64,000 nucleotides of DNA from Phyto melanocephala (Eukaryota; Arthropoda; Insecta; Diptera; Rhinophoridae): the NCBI GenBank assembly GCA_941918925.1, contig OW799236.1, positions 102,688,562 through 102,752,561 of the forward strand, in the 5' to 3' direction. Under the pieces are notes generated by a model. That model saw nothing but the letters and a program-made list of their open reading frames with translations. It was not told the DNA's origin and did no database searches. Shown one piece after another: positions 25,736 through 36,968 of this stretch (positions are counted from its first letter, which is position 1; every line of letters begins with the position of its first letter). A program made the translations under genes and the position numbers.

Positions 25736-27046
25736 ATATACTATGCGTTCAATATTCACTCACAAGCTAACTCTGCTGTCTACTGAGGTGGCGCGAAAGC
25801 TCGTGGTAGTATGTGTAACTAATTAATATTTATTACAGGCAACATTTAATGTTCTGGGTTTAAACTTATAGGCCTGACGTAGAATTTAGGAAATTTCTAA
25901 GTACTTTTAATATAATTTTCTTTTGAAAATGTCAGTCTTAAGAAATATATTTTTTCAAAACAACAATTGTTTATAATAATTTAAATAAGCCGTTTTCTTT
26001 TCTGTAAAGTGATGAGCACATGTAAGAAATGAATTTGAAAAGCCGATCGCATAAACATATATATTATAGTGTTGGTTAAAAAGTGTAAGACTGATAAAAC
26101 TCAAAAGAAAAAACTTGATTGTGTAACCTTAAAGATAAAATTATAATTTTTGGAGTAAACAAAAAGTTTCTAAGTCCAAAAATTTTAGTTTTTGGTTTTA
26201 ATAGGGTTTTACTAAACTTTATTCTCTTTTGTTTTGTATCCATAATATAAGTTTAGTACAACGTATTCATTTGCTCGATAATTCAAAAAAATTAAAATTG
26301 TTTTGGCATTTAACAGAATTTGTAGTTTCAAAATTTTGCCCCTCTATAAAAAATTGTAAAATTGTTATTGCACTCGGCTATTTTTGGTAAAAAAAATATA
26401 TAAAGTTTTTCAGATTATTCTTTTACTTATCACAATTAAAAATTCTTTGTTACAATGAAAACGTTAATTTAAATATAAGTTTAAACCGAAAAGTTCAATA
26501 AATAAAAATTCAATTTAATTAATATATATTTGAGAATCTATTGTTGATATGATCTTAAACACTTTCATTGTCACAATAGAAATCGAAATTATATTTATCA
26601 TATTAAAAAACTTAAAATTTATTATGTTTCATAGTAATAACAAATTTTTCATCTTAAACCAATATTTCATGTTATTGCTCCAACAATAGATAGTCCTATT
26701 TACAGATTGCTTTTGTACTTTTTTTCTGTTTTGAGCATTTGAACATTTGAAAATTGGAAATACTTTGAACACTGATTATGCGAAAAGGTGATTTTCTTCT
26801 TTAAAGGGTTGTCTGATGTGTTAAGATTAACTAGATATTAATAGTTTGCTTATAAGAACTTTATTCATGCTTAAAAATCTGAAAGAGCCAGATTTTTAAT
26901 TTCCGATTAGCCTAGAGAATAAATAATGCGAAGATTCACAATTGAAAAACAACTAGTATTTTAGAATTTTGTAATAATAAAATAATATCGTTGGCATTTT
27001 ATTTTCAGAATTTAACACAGCAAAAGAAAACCCCCTCCCACCCATT
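25736..27046. other. AT-rich stretch, nothing recognised
   Basis: No long frame, RNA gene or repeat end was seen. Confidence 0.45.
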
Positions 27047-27667
27047 AAGGGTGGGCCATTTAAAATTTTAAATTTAAATAACCTAATACTTTAACTTTAA
27101 AAGGTAGACTAAGATTTATATTAATGGTCCGCCATCTAACGTTTTTTTTTTCAACTAGTGCTTATTTCGTAAATGGTAACACTTAGCTCATGTCCGATTT
27201 GACAGGTAATTAGTTTTATCCTTCCGCTGAACGAATACGGTTGTGTGTACGCTTGGCAACGCTGGCAAATATTGCGACATTACTTTGGCCGATTTTGCCA
27301 AAAAATCATCTTTTCAGATGAAACTCATTTTGATCTTGGTGGGTATGTAAACAAGCAAAATTGTCGCATTTGGGGCACAAAAAACCCGCACGCATACATT
27401 GAAAAGCCGATACACCAAAAACGAGTCACTGTTTGGTGCGGATATAGAGGTATAATTGGGCCATTTTTCTTCGAAAATGAGCAAGGAGTGGCCGTAGTCA
27501 ATGGCAATCATTATCGGGCCATGTTGAACGAATTTTTGTTCATAAGAATTGAAGAAGAGGATATTGGCAACATTTGGTTTCAACAGGATGGCGCTAGTGC
27601 CACACAGCCGAAGCTTCACTTTTTTATAGCATTTTCAAAAAATAAAAATTATTTGGCGGACCCTTTA
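27047..27667 (+). mobile_element. Tc1/mariner-superfamily element, internally deleted
   Basis: The left end AAGGGTGGGCCATTTA (27047) and the right end, whose complement reads AAAGGGTCCGCCAAATAA (to about 27667), form an imperfect terminal inverted repeat, with TA at each side. The interior carries the truncated transposase described next. Confidence 0.7.
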
Positions 27668-27673
27668 TTATAA
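27245..27673 (+). pseudogene. mariner-like transposase fragment (catalytic middle)
   Basis: The open frame carries the catalytic middle of a Tc1/mariner transposase: KIIFSDETHFDLGGYVNKQN with the first aspartate, NPHAYIEKPIHQKRVTVWCG, GPFFFENEQG and IWFQQDGASA with the second aspartate. The N-terminal DNA-binding region is absent, and after the second aspartate the frame runs straight into the terminal repeat, so the third catalytic residue and C-terminus are missing. The frame itself has no stop over these 142 codons, which suggests a recent deletion copy. It is related to, but clearly different from, the transposase pieces at 7.3 and 15.6 kb. It cannot act alone. Confidence 0.88.
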
Positions 27674-30600
27674 AATTTTCTTTGAGCTCTATTAATACTA
27701 AATATACAGTAACTGTAAGATATCACGCCGTAAAATATTTTACAAACAGGAGAAGAAAACCAAAATACTTACCAACATTTTGAATATTTCTATTGCGGAT
27801 ATGCAAAAAAAACTAGCAACAAAAACAAACAGGAATAAAACATTTTGTTTTAAGTGTTATTTATATAAGAGAGCATGTCTACATTTAAGTTAGTTATGTG
27901 TGAGCGTTTCCATATATGACAATATGTGAAGGTGTATTTGTATGTGTATAAGCGTGATAAAGTACACGAATATATTTCGACTTAGTGTGTTGTTGTAATT
28001 GTTTTCTTTATTTGCTTTATTTTTGTAAAGGAGTTTTTAAGTTTCTCTCTTTTAAAACAAAAAAAATATGCCACAACAGAAGTAATTGTTATGCATGCTT
28101 TAATGTTACCCGAGATTTCTACACATGTTTTTTATTTCAGTTTTTCTTTTTATAAAACTTTGTTTGCTCCCTGAGAAAACTAAACAACTTCTTTTATGCC
28201 ACTTTTTACTTGAAGCTACAAAACGGCATGCTAACATTCATTCAAATTAATTTATGCATGTAGCACGCATACAACTAAGACAAATGAGTTGACATCTCAG
28301 GTAAGGCACTTTTTTTTGTGCGTGGCTTTTTAACTTTGTAACAAGCAGTAGAATAACATTAGCAACAAAAAAATATATCAAAAAATTTTTGTTCCCATTT
28401 TTTCTGTTGCTTGTTTAGCTCCTGTAAATATAACAAAAAACTTAGGATTTTTGTTTGGTGGCAAGTTTGCTGTAAAAGCAGTTTTGAAATATTTAAAAAA
28501 AAAAAGATAAACTTTAAGTTGTGGCACAATGGGCAGGAGATGGTAAATATTAAATGCTTATTAAATAGTGATGTAAAGTTATATTATTGTTTCTTAATAT
28601 AGAAAAAAAAACTCAAATAAGATATAATCCTTAAGACTTAAATTTAAATTAAAGTCAGCCGTGCTCTCTATGTTTTATTTGATATTAATTTTGAAACACT
28701 AATGAATTTTGAATCCGTTGAATATATACATTCTTCAGAATACATTACACTTATATTATGGTCACCTTGACCATGTTTTTTTTTTCTTTTCGTGTTATTT
28801 TTATAAATATTATATATTTTTTCGTACAGAAAATATATTTTTTTCGTTTCTTAAATAAGAAATACGCTTAATATAATTTTGTTAAAATTTTTGTTTAATC
28901 TATTCCTACATAGATTAATGAACAAAAATCTATAATATGTAATAAGTTTGTCGTAAAAACTACTGTCGGTAATTAAATACAGGATGATCGTCAACTTTAT
29001 GTTTAGGTGATCCAAACTTTACAAAACTTGTACTTTAACTATTTTTTTAAATTTTCCAGCTTTGCCTTTTCTATTTGCAAAAGTTACGTTTCATATTACA
29101 TTTGAGATTAACATGATAAACTTATGTAATTTTTTAAAGAAGTAACAAACTTAATACATCCATACATAAACGAGTGTGCTATTCAGACATATTTATGTTT
29201 ATAATTGCCCATAAAAAACAACTGCAATTCAGAAGGTTTCAATTGAATTAATGACTTTAATCTTAAAGGTAAAGTTCACATTACATCTTTTATATAGCCA
29301 GGACCATGGTGTTATTACTTTTTTCAACCAGTTTTCTCTGTATTGTTTTGTATTGTCTAGTTGTATAAGCGCCTTTGTGTGTGTGTGTTGTATTCATCCA
29401 CACATATCTTCGCACACACGTATATTTTATTTATATACCACGCATTAAAACTATAAAAGTTTTTTTTTCTTGCTGCTATTTTCGTCATTATTGTAAAAGT
29501 GTTTGTGTGTGTGTGAGTGTGTGAGCGCATATAAATATGTATGTGTTTGTTTTATGCTTGAGCTTAATAGCGATTATCCTGTGTTCAGCATATCAATTGC
29601 TTTACTTTCATTTATGTTATGTCTGTCGGTGTACGAGTATGTACGTGAAAGTATGTATGTTTATGTTGATGTGCGTAATATACTTATATAAGCATTTGAA
29701 TATGTGTGTATATTTATTTTTTGTTGTAAAAGTCAGCGGGATTTGATATGAATATCTAATGGATAAAAGGATTTTCACAAAGTGATACCAGATGAAATTA
29801 TATTTTGCTTGGAATTTTTTCCCTCTGAGTCTCTCTCTCCCTCTCTCTCTACTGTCATCATTTTGCTTAAGAAATGTCTGAAAATGTATGAATGTGTTTT
29901 ATGTGTCTATAAGTGAAAAGAGCAATAATATTAAAACATTACATTATTTGAAGATTTAACTATTAAGATGTACTTTATTCTTTTTCAAGAATGTTATGAC
30001 GCAATCATGTATGAAATCGGTTTTTCTTTAAAGCAATGTGTATAAATAAAGGCACAAATCACTGATAAAGGGATATACATAATTAACGTAAATTGAAATA
30101 ATTGTAATTGGAAAATAAAATTAACTATCCAAAGTAAAATTTATATATTTTTTTAATATTTTTCAAGAAAAAGTAAGTACTATATATAATTGTTACGATG
30201 TTATTTATATATTTTATATAAACTTAATATCTCGATTATTAAATACACTTTAATAAAAGTCGCCATAAAACTTCTAGAAAAATCTATAAATATTTTCATA
30301 TACTTGTATTTATTTAAGTATTTAATGTTAAGTTTAGTGTCGACAAAGGTAGAACTTATCCAATTGTAACAAAGTTATAACCTTAATTTTGTTTTATATA
30401 AATTTTTTTTTTTTTTCAGTGCAATACTATACCATTTACTAACGCCAGCACTATTTTGACTTTAAAACACGGTTTTTGTTATTCATTAACTCCCATATTT
30501 TTACATAAATTACAGATCAGAAATATTTTTTTTTGCATTATAGTTTTTAAACAAGACACAATCTTTCCAATTAAATACAAAAACAAGTTGTACACACGTT

Positions 30601-32152
30601 AGCTCGTTTCTTAATTGTTTCACCTGTAAATAAGATCATAAAAAATATTAAACCATTTTGCCACAAAATATTTTTTTTTCTTCTATTCACATTTCTTTAG
30701 AAATATATTAAACAGAAATTTAATAAATATAATTTCCCCTTTCATAAAGAGCATACAATTTATTTTTTTAATAGAAACAATTTCAAATGCATAATCTTGT
30801 TTGTTTACTTTTGGCGTGCATATATTGTCCCAAGTCGAGTTAAATTTTGAGTTGCCATAAACACACAGGCTGAACTGTCAAAAGTTATTTATGTTTAACG
30901 GTTTACTTTTTTCCGCTCAAAATTTTTGGAAAAAAAAACACAAAAAATCATGTTTTTGACAAATCGTCACACTAAAGCTACAATAAAAAGCCATGTCGAT
31001 TTTTAATGCATATGTTATGGAATTACCACCTTGTGTAATGATTTTAAAATACATAAACACTCTTTAATACTGATCAAAAATTGCTGTTGTTAAAGAAATT
31101 ATCTTTCAAGTGAACTTTAGATATTATTTTTAAACTATTAACTCTCAACCCTAACCCTTAACCCCCAACAAACTGTAGTGAAAAATCAAAAAAAATTTTT
31201 TTATCTAATTAACAAAAAATTGTGTTTTATTTGTGTTCGAAATCTAGATAAAGAAAAAAATCACATCATTTGACATTTGCGATGTGTTTTATTTTATTTA
31301 TTTATCAACACATTAAAATTATTACTGTTGAGCATCCCAGCAGAAAATTATTAAGTTTTAGGAAGCAGTAAATTATTTTCATTTTTCCTTAATGCGCATA
31401 TTTGAAATGCTTTCTTGGATGCAATTTTGTAAGCCAGAGATAAATCAATTTAAAATAAATTTAAGTTATTCGCTTACGAGGATGCAGTAAACGGAAACCA
31501 GACATTTTAAGTAATTTTCTCTTCGAGTATACGAAGGTTTTAAAAGTAAATAAACGATTATAAGCGATTTTAGAATTAGATGACGCAATAATTATAGCAA
31601 GAGTTTTAGTTGTAATCGTATATTTTAAAGGCAAGCACATACCGGAGTTCGTAAAAAAGTTAAATTAAAATAAACACGTGTACAATATAAATTATTTAGT
31701 ATTATTTAAAATCAGGTAAGTTTATAAATAAATTAATATTGTAAACTGTGTTTTCTTTTTATTGCAACATCGATACGTTTTTTGTTTGATTTAGTATTTG
31801 TTGTTTGCCTATTTTTACTAAGAGTATTTGACAAATTTTCTTAAACAAAGACACGTTGCTTTTTTATTCCAATTATTTTTTTTTAGTTTTGCCTATATGT
31901 TTTTTGTTTTTTACATAAATTATGTACTTACATATAGAAGTAATATTTATGTTTATATAATGGTCGGTACAAGGTAAAGAAATAGATTAATTAAAATAAA
32001 AATAAAAAAATAAGAATACACTAAAACATTCTATCAGTTCCACAACTCAAGAACGAAATTAAAATCCTTATATTTTCCTATCCAATAAATCCAATAATGA
32101 ACCGTCAGATGAAGAAACGCATGTACTACTAAGAGATGATCTAAAGAACGGA
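27668..32152. other. AT-rich stretch, no gene firmly recognised
   Basis: Contains GT-rich low-complexity DNA (29490-29530) and a CT-rich run (29830-29850). Plus-strand frames at 29251-29746 are shadows of these. Near 32080-32150 an open plus frame with an acidic composition (NNEPSDEETHVLLRDDLKN) could be an upstream exon of the gene at 32491, but it is cut by the inverted repeat at 32157. Confidence 0.4.
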
Positions 32153-32156
32153 GGGA

Positions 32157-32276
32157 AAATTACGGCATTCGAACGTGATCGAAATTTGAAAATTCTTACT
32201 AGAATTTCTATACATAAAGCACAGCTAACTCGATCATTCAAGTAAAATTTCGATCGTCGACTTATGCCGTAATTTG
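32157..32276. mobile_element. Short inverted-repeat element (MITE-like)
   Basis: Left arm AAATTACGGCATTCGAACG (32157 on) pairs with the right arm ending TTATGCCGTAATTT (32276); about 31 bp per arm with a few mismatches, both running into ATCGAAATTT. A related half (CCAAATTACGGCATTCG) occurs at 58597. The superfamily is unknown because no transposase or clear target duplication was found. Confidence 0.6.
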
Positions 32277-32490
32277 GCCACTGGTTTCTGAAGTGTCGGC
32301 CCTCTGTAGCAAGAACATCTGCTTTATTAAAAATTTTAAATTCTAAACATTTTTATATTCCACTGTTACTAACTACTTAAATAGGTAAACAAAATTCAGT
32401 TGTTAAAAGAACCGTTTCGACCAGGTCCTATTTTCATTTAGCAATTGAAAAAAATTTATTAAAAGTCGTCAATATATTTTTAGATTTCAG

Positions 32491-32866
32491 CAGTAAAAAA
32501 TTTTGCGGAGGAATAAAGACAAATATATTAAATCTATTTGATATATCCTTTCTCTTGGAGTACAATTTCGATGGAAGACAGCAGATGCAACGACTATTAG
32601 TTTATCCAAAACTGCTAAACGTTATTTATAGTAAGAGATTTTTTTTCTTGGTTTCATAAAAAAAAATTAATTTAAATTTAATTTTTACAGGATCGACTGG
32701 CAAAGATAACTATGAAAAAACTATTTTCTTCGATCAATTACGCAAATCTATTAGATGCGCCAAAAAAAGAGATATTATAAAAATAAATCTAAGAACAAAA
32801 ATCATAAAAAATACAACTCGTTTACGAGTGAATAAAGCATTCAATATTTTATTTGAAAAATGTTAA
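32491..32866 (+). CDS. Last two exons of an unrecognised spliced gene (partial)
   Basis: Exon 32491-32630 is open in one frame after an acceptor (ATTTCAG at 32484-32490; TTTTTAG ending 32483 is an in-frame alternative). It ends at a donor GTAAGA, and a 60-bp AT-rich intron (32631-32690) ends TTTTTACAG. Exon 32691-32866 continues the frame (split codon A+GA, arginine) to TAA. The joined tail has about 104 residues; readable pieces are NLFDISFLLEYNFDGRQQM, LLVYPKLLNVIYRSTGKDNY and FFDQLRKSIRCAKKRDIIK, followed by a lysine/arginine-rich end and FEKC. The pattern of a short hydrophobic helix, YNF-G, then a conserved-looking Q-LRKSI-AKKR, reminds me of small insect domains such as DUF4806, but this is a weak resemblance. 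Upstream exons were not found. A mobile element starts only 35 bp after the stop, in what should be the 3' untranslated region. Confidence 0.62.
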
Positions 32867-33040
32867 CCTAATACTTATTTTATAAAATGAACAAAATCAT
32901 TTTTATACCCGCCACCAAAAAAATGGTGGGGGTATATTCATTTTGTCATTCCGTTTGTAACACATCGAAATATCCATTTTAGACCCCATAAAGTATATAT
33001 ATTCTGAATCAGGGTTTGATTTGATGACGATCTAGCTATG

Positions 33041-33093
33041 TCCGTCCGTCTGTCCGTCTGTCCGTCTGTCCGTCTGTCCGTCTGTCCGTCTGT
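33041..33093 (+). repeat. (GTCC/GTCT)13 microsatellite inside the composite element
   Basis: Thirteen tetranucleotide units, mostly alternating GTCC and GTCT. The same place has about 7 units in the copy at 46838-49255 and about 5, one mutated, in the copy at 61542-63362. Confidence 0.95.
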
Positions 33094-34289
33094 TGAAAGC
33101 ACGATAGAGGTCGCACCGAAAAAGCTAGGGAGCTCAAATTTTGCCAGAATCTTTCTTATAGATAAGGTTTGTTTGGTATTGAAAATGGGCTAAATCGGAA
33201 TATTAGGAAGAGAGTTATAGCTCGAAAAGCAAGAGTAGGTCGAAAAAACCGTGTCCTTCAAACATCGAATAAAATGGAATTGTGTCCAAACGCATTAACA
33301 TAGACTCATGAAACTTCGAATATATATTTCCTGAGTAAAAGCACTATTTTTCCCCGAAAATTGTCTAAATCTATGCATTAGGAGAGGAGTTATCGATCAA
33401 AATGTACGAAAATTTATACCGCACAGTGTATTTTTCGGTATATTTAAAAACAAAAACGTCATAAAAGCAACAAAATTGGATGTACGACTCTGAAATTTTG
33501 CACACTTTGCTTATTGGTGAGACGCTTTTTTGTAACGGAAAATCAATGTGCCACGCCCACTTTAACGCCCACCTCCCATATAACGTTTTACCCAAAATTC
33601 ATATAATTTCTCAATTTATGTAGATTTTGGAATAATAAAGGGCTATATTGAAACATCTCAGTTGTACCCATTCAAAAATACAACTTTGACACGCCCACTA
33701 TAACGCCCACTTTTCACGTTATATACCGTTAATGAAATTTAAAAGCTCATAAAACCGCCAAAATTAGAGTTATGATGATCAAATTCGCTACGTATATCCT
33801 TTTAGGCAATGTCATTACTGCGCCGGAAAATTAAGGCGCCACGCCCACTTTTACGCCCACCTCCCATATAACGTTTTACTTAAAATTCATATAATTCCTC
33901 TATTAATAAAGATTTTGGAATAATAAAGGACTATATTGAAACACCTAAGTTGTACTCATTCGCAAAAATAACTTTGACACGCCTACTATAACGCCCACTT
34001 TTCACGTTATATACCGTTAATGAAATTTAAAAGCTCATAAAACCGCCAAAATTAGAGGTATGATGATCAAATTTGCTGTGTATATCCTTCTAATCAATGT
34101 TATTGTTGTGCCAAAAAGTTTAGGTGACACGGCCAGTTTAACGCCTACCTCCCATACAACGGCTTACCTTAAATTCATGTAATTTCTCTATTGACAAAGT
34201 TTTTGGGAAAATAAAGGGCTATATTGAAATATTTAAGTTGTATTTATTAGTGGAAACTTTATTGACACAGCTACTTTAACACACTTTCA

Positions 34290-34904
34290 TTGAATTTCAT
34301 TTCATTTAAGGACCGATGTTGTATTTAAATAAAACACAAATTATTTAGGATATTATTATTTCTTTTTATAATGATAATATTTGTATGGTTCAATTATGTA
34401 TTTAACAAAATATCGGCGAAATGGCCCCCCCATCCTTGGCGCCACTCCTCTATCTGATGGTCCAAATTTTCAATGACAATGTTGATGCTCAATTATTGGG
34501 CATGATGATGAGTCGAGGTTGACTGCTCTTTTGCCACACTATCGCAAAAAACAGCAATAGTTCCCATTCAACGAACTAAGAAGGTATTCACAGATTTTCT
34601 AAGATTTTATACAGACCTGTTTTGCAGAAATTTAAATATTTTTTACAATTCTCCCGATTGTGGACGAATTTGAACGATTATGTTGATCAAAAGAATTACG
34701 AAGTGCACAAAATGCATTTTGATTTGAACGCCCATTTTTATAAAAAACCTGAATAACTTTAAAGCGTTGCTCATTTGCGTATCTTTCCACGGATCAAAAT
34801 GAGTAAGTTTGAGATTGAGAAATGTCAAGTGAAATGCAGAAAACAAACTTAAAGACTAGGTGTAGTTCACCTTCAGCTTGGGCCCTTAAAATTTAACCAC
34901 CCTC
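34290..34904 (-). mobile_element. Internally deleted mariner-like element inside the composite
   Basis: The right terminal repeat (CCCTTAAAATTTAACCACCC) ends before TA at 34905. The left repeat is damaged (TTTAAGGACCGATGTTG). On the minus strand it has transposase N-terminus remnants and the family C-terminus, with the catalytic middle gone. Confidence 0.85.
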
Positions 34905-35014
34905 TACAAAGAAAGTGATACATATTTTATTATAAAGAGATTATTCCATAATGATTAACAAAATAATAAATATTGTGCTTTAAATGTACACAAAATTGGT
35001 GGTGGGTATAAAAG

Positions 35015-35031
35015 ATTCGGCACAGCCGAAT
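35015..35031 (+). other. 3'-subterminal hairpin of the composite element
   Basis: ATTCGGC-ACA-GCCGAAT: 7-bp perfect stem, 3-base loop, 18 bases before the 3' end. The position matches the hairpin of Helitron-type elements, where it marks the end of transposition. Confidence 0.7.
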
Positions 35032-35582
35032 ATAGTGCTCTTACTTGTTTAATATAGAATTGATCCCATAATTTTTTACATTGTTTTTTGAATTGATTGT
35101 TCAATCTGAATATAATACCTTTTCGGTACAATAAGTTTATTTTTTTAATTTATTTTAATATTTAATTCTTATTAATTTGAGATTTTTTTATTATTGGATT
35201 GATCTTATAATTACTCGTAAATTTATGAAAGTTTTTTATTTACTTTTTTAAACTAAAAGATTTGTGCTTTTGAATTAATTATTTAATATTATTATTTTTA
35301 AATAAAAATTTAAACAAATATCCAATTAAGAATATTAAAAATTAATAAATTTTTATTTAATAATTATAATAAATCTTACAGCGCTCTTTTGTTGGTATTA
35401 TTTCAATGAATAAAGCGCTTAAAAGAGACATGAATTAAGCGCATTTTAAAGGTATGAATTGTAAGCGTCGTTGGTGCTTTGAAAACAGGTCGTAAAAAAT
35501 ACATGATTTGTGCGCCTACTTGATGTCTTTAAAAAAGAGTCCAAAAGAGAGCTGCCAAGTGGGACATCGCGAACAAAAAAAA

Positions 35583-35654
35583 TGCCTTCCGTAGGCAGGT
35601 TGGGAAGGGAGAGTCTAATAAACTCTCCCTTACAAACCTGCTCGGGCGGAAGCA
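35583..35654. repeat. Long imperfect palindrome with a 10-bp perfect inner stem
   Basis: From outside in: TGCCTTCCG / CGGAAGCA, CAGGTT (35596-35601) / AACCTG (35635-35640), AAGGGAGAGT (35605-35614) / ACTCTCCCTT (35622-35631), loop CTAATAA. It lies in a less AT-rich segment (about 35510-35670) with open frames on both strands (35446-35748 minus, 35510-35698 plus). These frames are symmetric because of the palindrome and are not called genes. It may be a fused head-to-head repeat or a structured RNA. Confidence 0.8.
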
Positions 35655-35736
35655 GTACTTTTTGCTGGGATGGTATATATGTACACTTGAACACTTGAAC
35701 GTTTACGTTTATGGCACAAATTTCTTCACTGTTACC

Positions 35737-36019
35737 CATAGGTGCCACATTAAATTGTAGTAAAATCGTCTAATTTGGGGGAAAAAAATCGTCAAAATCG
35801 TTAAATGGTTTAGGCAAATCGTCATAAAACGTCAAAATAAAGAAACTCATTTTTTAAAACAAGACATTTTTTATTTAATGCATAACATAATAAACTTTTT
35901 AAATCTAGAGAGATGAATGGTTCTATTATAACCTTTTAAGTTAAGAAAGTGACAGAAAATATAATACAATTTAGAATTAATTTCGAAAAATAAATATTAA
36001 TATATAAATACAAAAAATA

Positions 36020-36050
<31 letters not shown>

Positions 36051-36960
36051 TGGTTGCATCTTTTTGGACTATTTGACAAATAATTATAATCATTTCTTGC
36101 TAAAGTTTTTATGGATTAAGGTAGTTTTAAACAAGCGTAAGACTAGCACAACGCCAAAATAAACTACATTGTTTCGCTTTTCAGCCCGTAAACTTATTTC
36201 TGGATCTGCAAACCAGTCTTCCTTAATTTTCCTCTTCTTGTTTGTTACCTGTGAAAAACACCATTGAAATTTCATTTGAACTACTACAAAGTTTTGTATA
36301 AAAAATGGATGAAACTTCTACTTACAGAGGAAAAGCTGCTAGAATTTTCATCATCTTGGTTTTCAATTGAAAATATAATGTTTGATTTTTAAGGTTTTAA
36401 TGTATGATTAAAAAGAAATTTTTTTTAAGTATTAACATATTAACTTGTCACTTATTTTTTTCCCCTATTAACTGTAAAATGTAAATAATTTTAAAATGTA
36501 AATATTTTAAGTAAGGACGAAGGCCTCTGTAGCCAGTTCCTAAACCCTCTACTATTAATTTGTAAATTTACTTTACTTTTAATAATTAAAAAATAAATAA
36601 ATAAATATACTTAAAATCTTAAAATTGTTATAAATGCGTTTCCAAACTTATGTTTGTTCGTGTTGTAGGTATCAGTTGATAAAATATTAAAAATGTACAA
36701 AGTGGAAAAATTATCCACACAAACACAATAAATAATGATAGATTTATTTCTTACACTCTGTTATATTATTTATAACATAAAAAACTGTTACAAATCATTT
36801 TTATTTAGTTTAATGTTGATATAAAAGTAATGAAAAATTTTGCAAACTTGAATTCTTGAAAATCGTCAAAAGCATAACATAAATCGTCAAATCGTCAGCA
36901 TTCAATTTTAGCACGTAAAATCATCAAAAAGACGATAAATCGTCAAATCTCGCAGCTATG
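35737..36960 (-). mobile_element. hAT-type element with 8-bp target duplication
   Basis: CTGTTACC at 35729-35736 and again at 36961-36968 is a perfect 8-bp direct repeat, the size hAT elements create. Inside it the ends are inverted: CATAGGTGCCACAT at the left, and at the right CGCAGCTATG whose complement starts CATAGCTGCGAGAT (11 of 14 match). Both subterminal parts carry several AATCGTCAAA motifs (35766-35845; 36858-36947). A minus-strand frame (36090-36275) contains KRKIKEDWFADPEI, loosely like the N-terminal zinc-finger region of hAT transposases, but no catalytic domain is present. It also holds an (AAT)n run at 36018-36048. Probably a non-autonomous remnant. Confidence 0.78.
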
Positions 36961-36968
36961 CTGTTACC

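Larger units (their letters stand above)
32901..35049 (+). mobile_element. Full-length composite mini-me/Helentron-like element
   Basis: Order: 5' end TTTTATACCCGCCACC with CAAAAAAATGGTGG; core block CCCCATAAAGTATATATATT (about 32984); GATCTAGCTATG; a (GTCY)13 tract; TTGAAAGC; several AT-rich conserved blocks; GC-rich tandem units from about 33540; the inserted deleted mariner (34290-34904); and the 3' end GGTGGTGGGTATAAAAGATT, hairpin, TATAGTGCTCTTACTTGTTT. The 5' ATACCCGCCACCAA and the 3' TTGGTGGTGGGTAT are inverted to each other (subterminal inverted repeats). Subterminal inverted repeats, a 3' hairpin, no coding capacity and a central microsatellite are what is known for Helentron-derived repeats of flies (DINE-1, mini-me). 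The assignment is by structure, not by a search. Confidence 0.85.

Noticed and set aside
29490..29746. Two overlapping plus-strand frames near GT-rich DNA
   Set aside because: Both are shadows of GT/TATG low-complexity sequence.
31141..31170. CCCTAACCCTTAACCCCC as an interstitial telomere repeat
   Set aside because: Only about two loose units, and flies do not use TTAGGG telomeres; chance in low-complexity DNA.
33041..33093. CRISPR-like or promoter-type array
   Set aside because: Tetranucleotide units without spacers; it is a microsatellite at a fixed place in a fly repeat family.
35446..35748. Overlapping 100-codon (minus) and 62-codon (plus) frames as genes
   Set aside because: They arise from the palindrome at 35583-35654 and its slightly GC-richer surroundings; no family resemblance on either strand.
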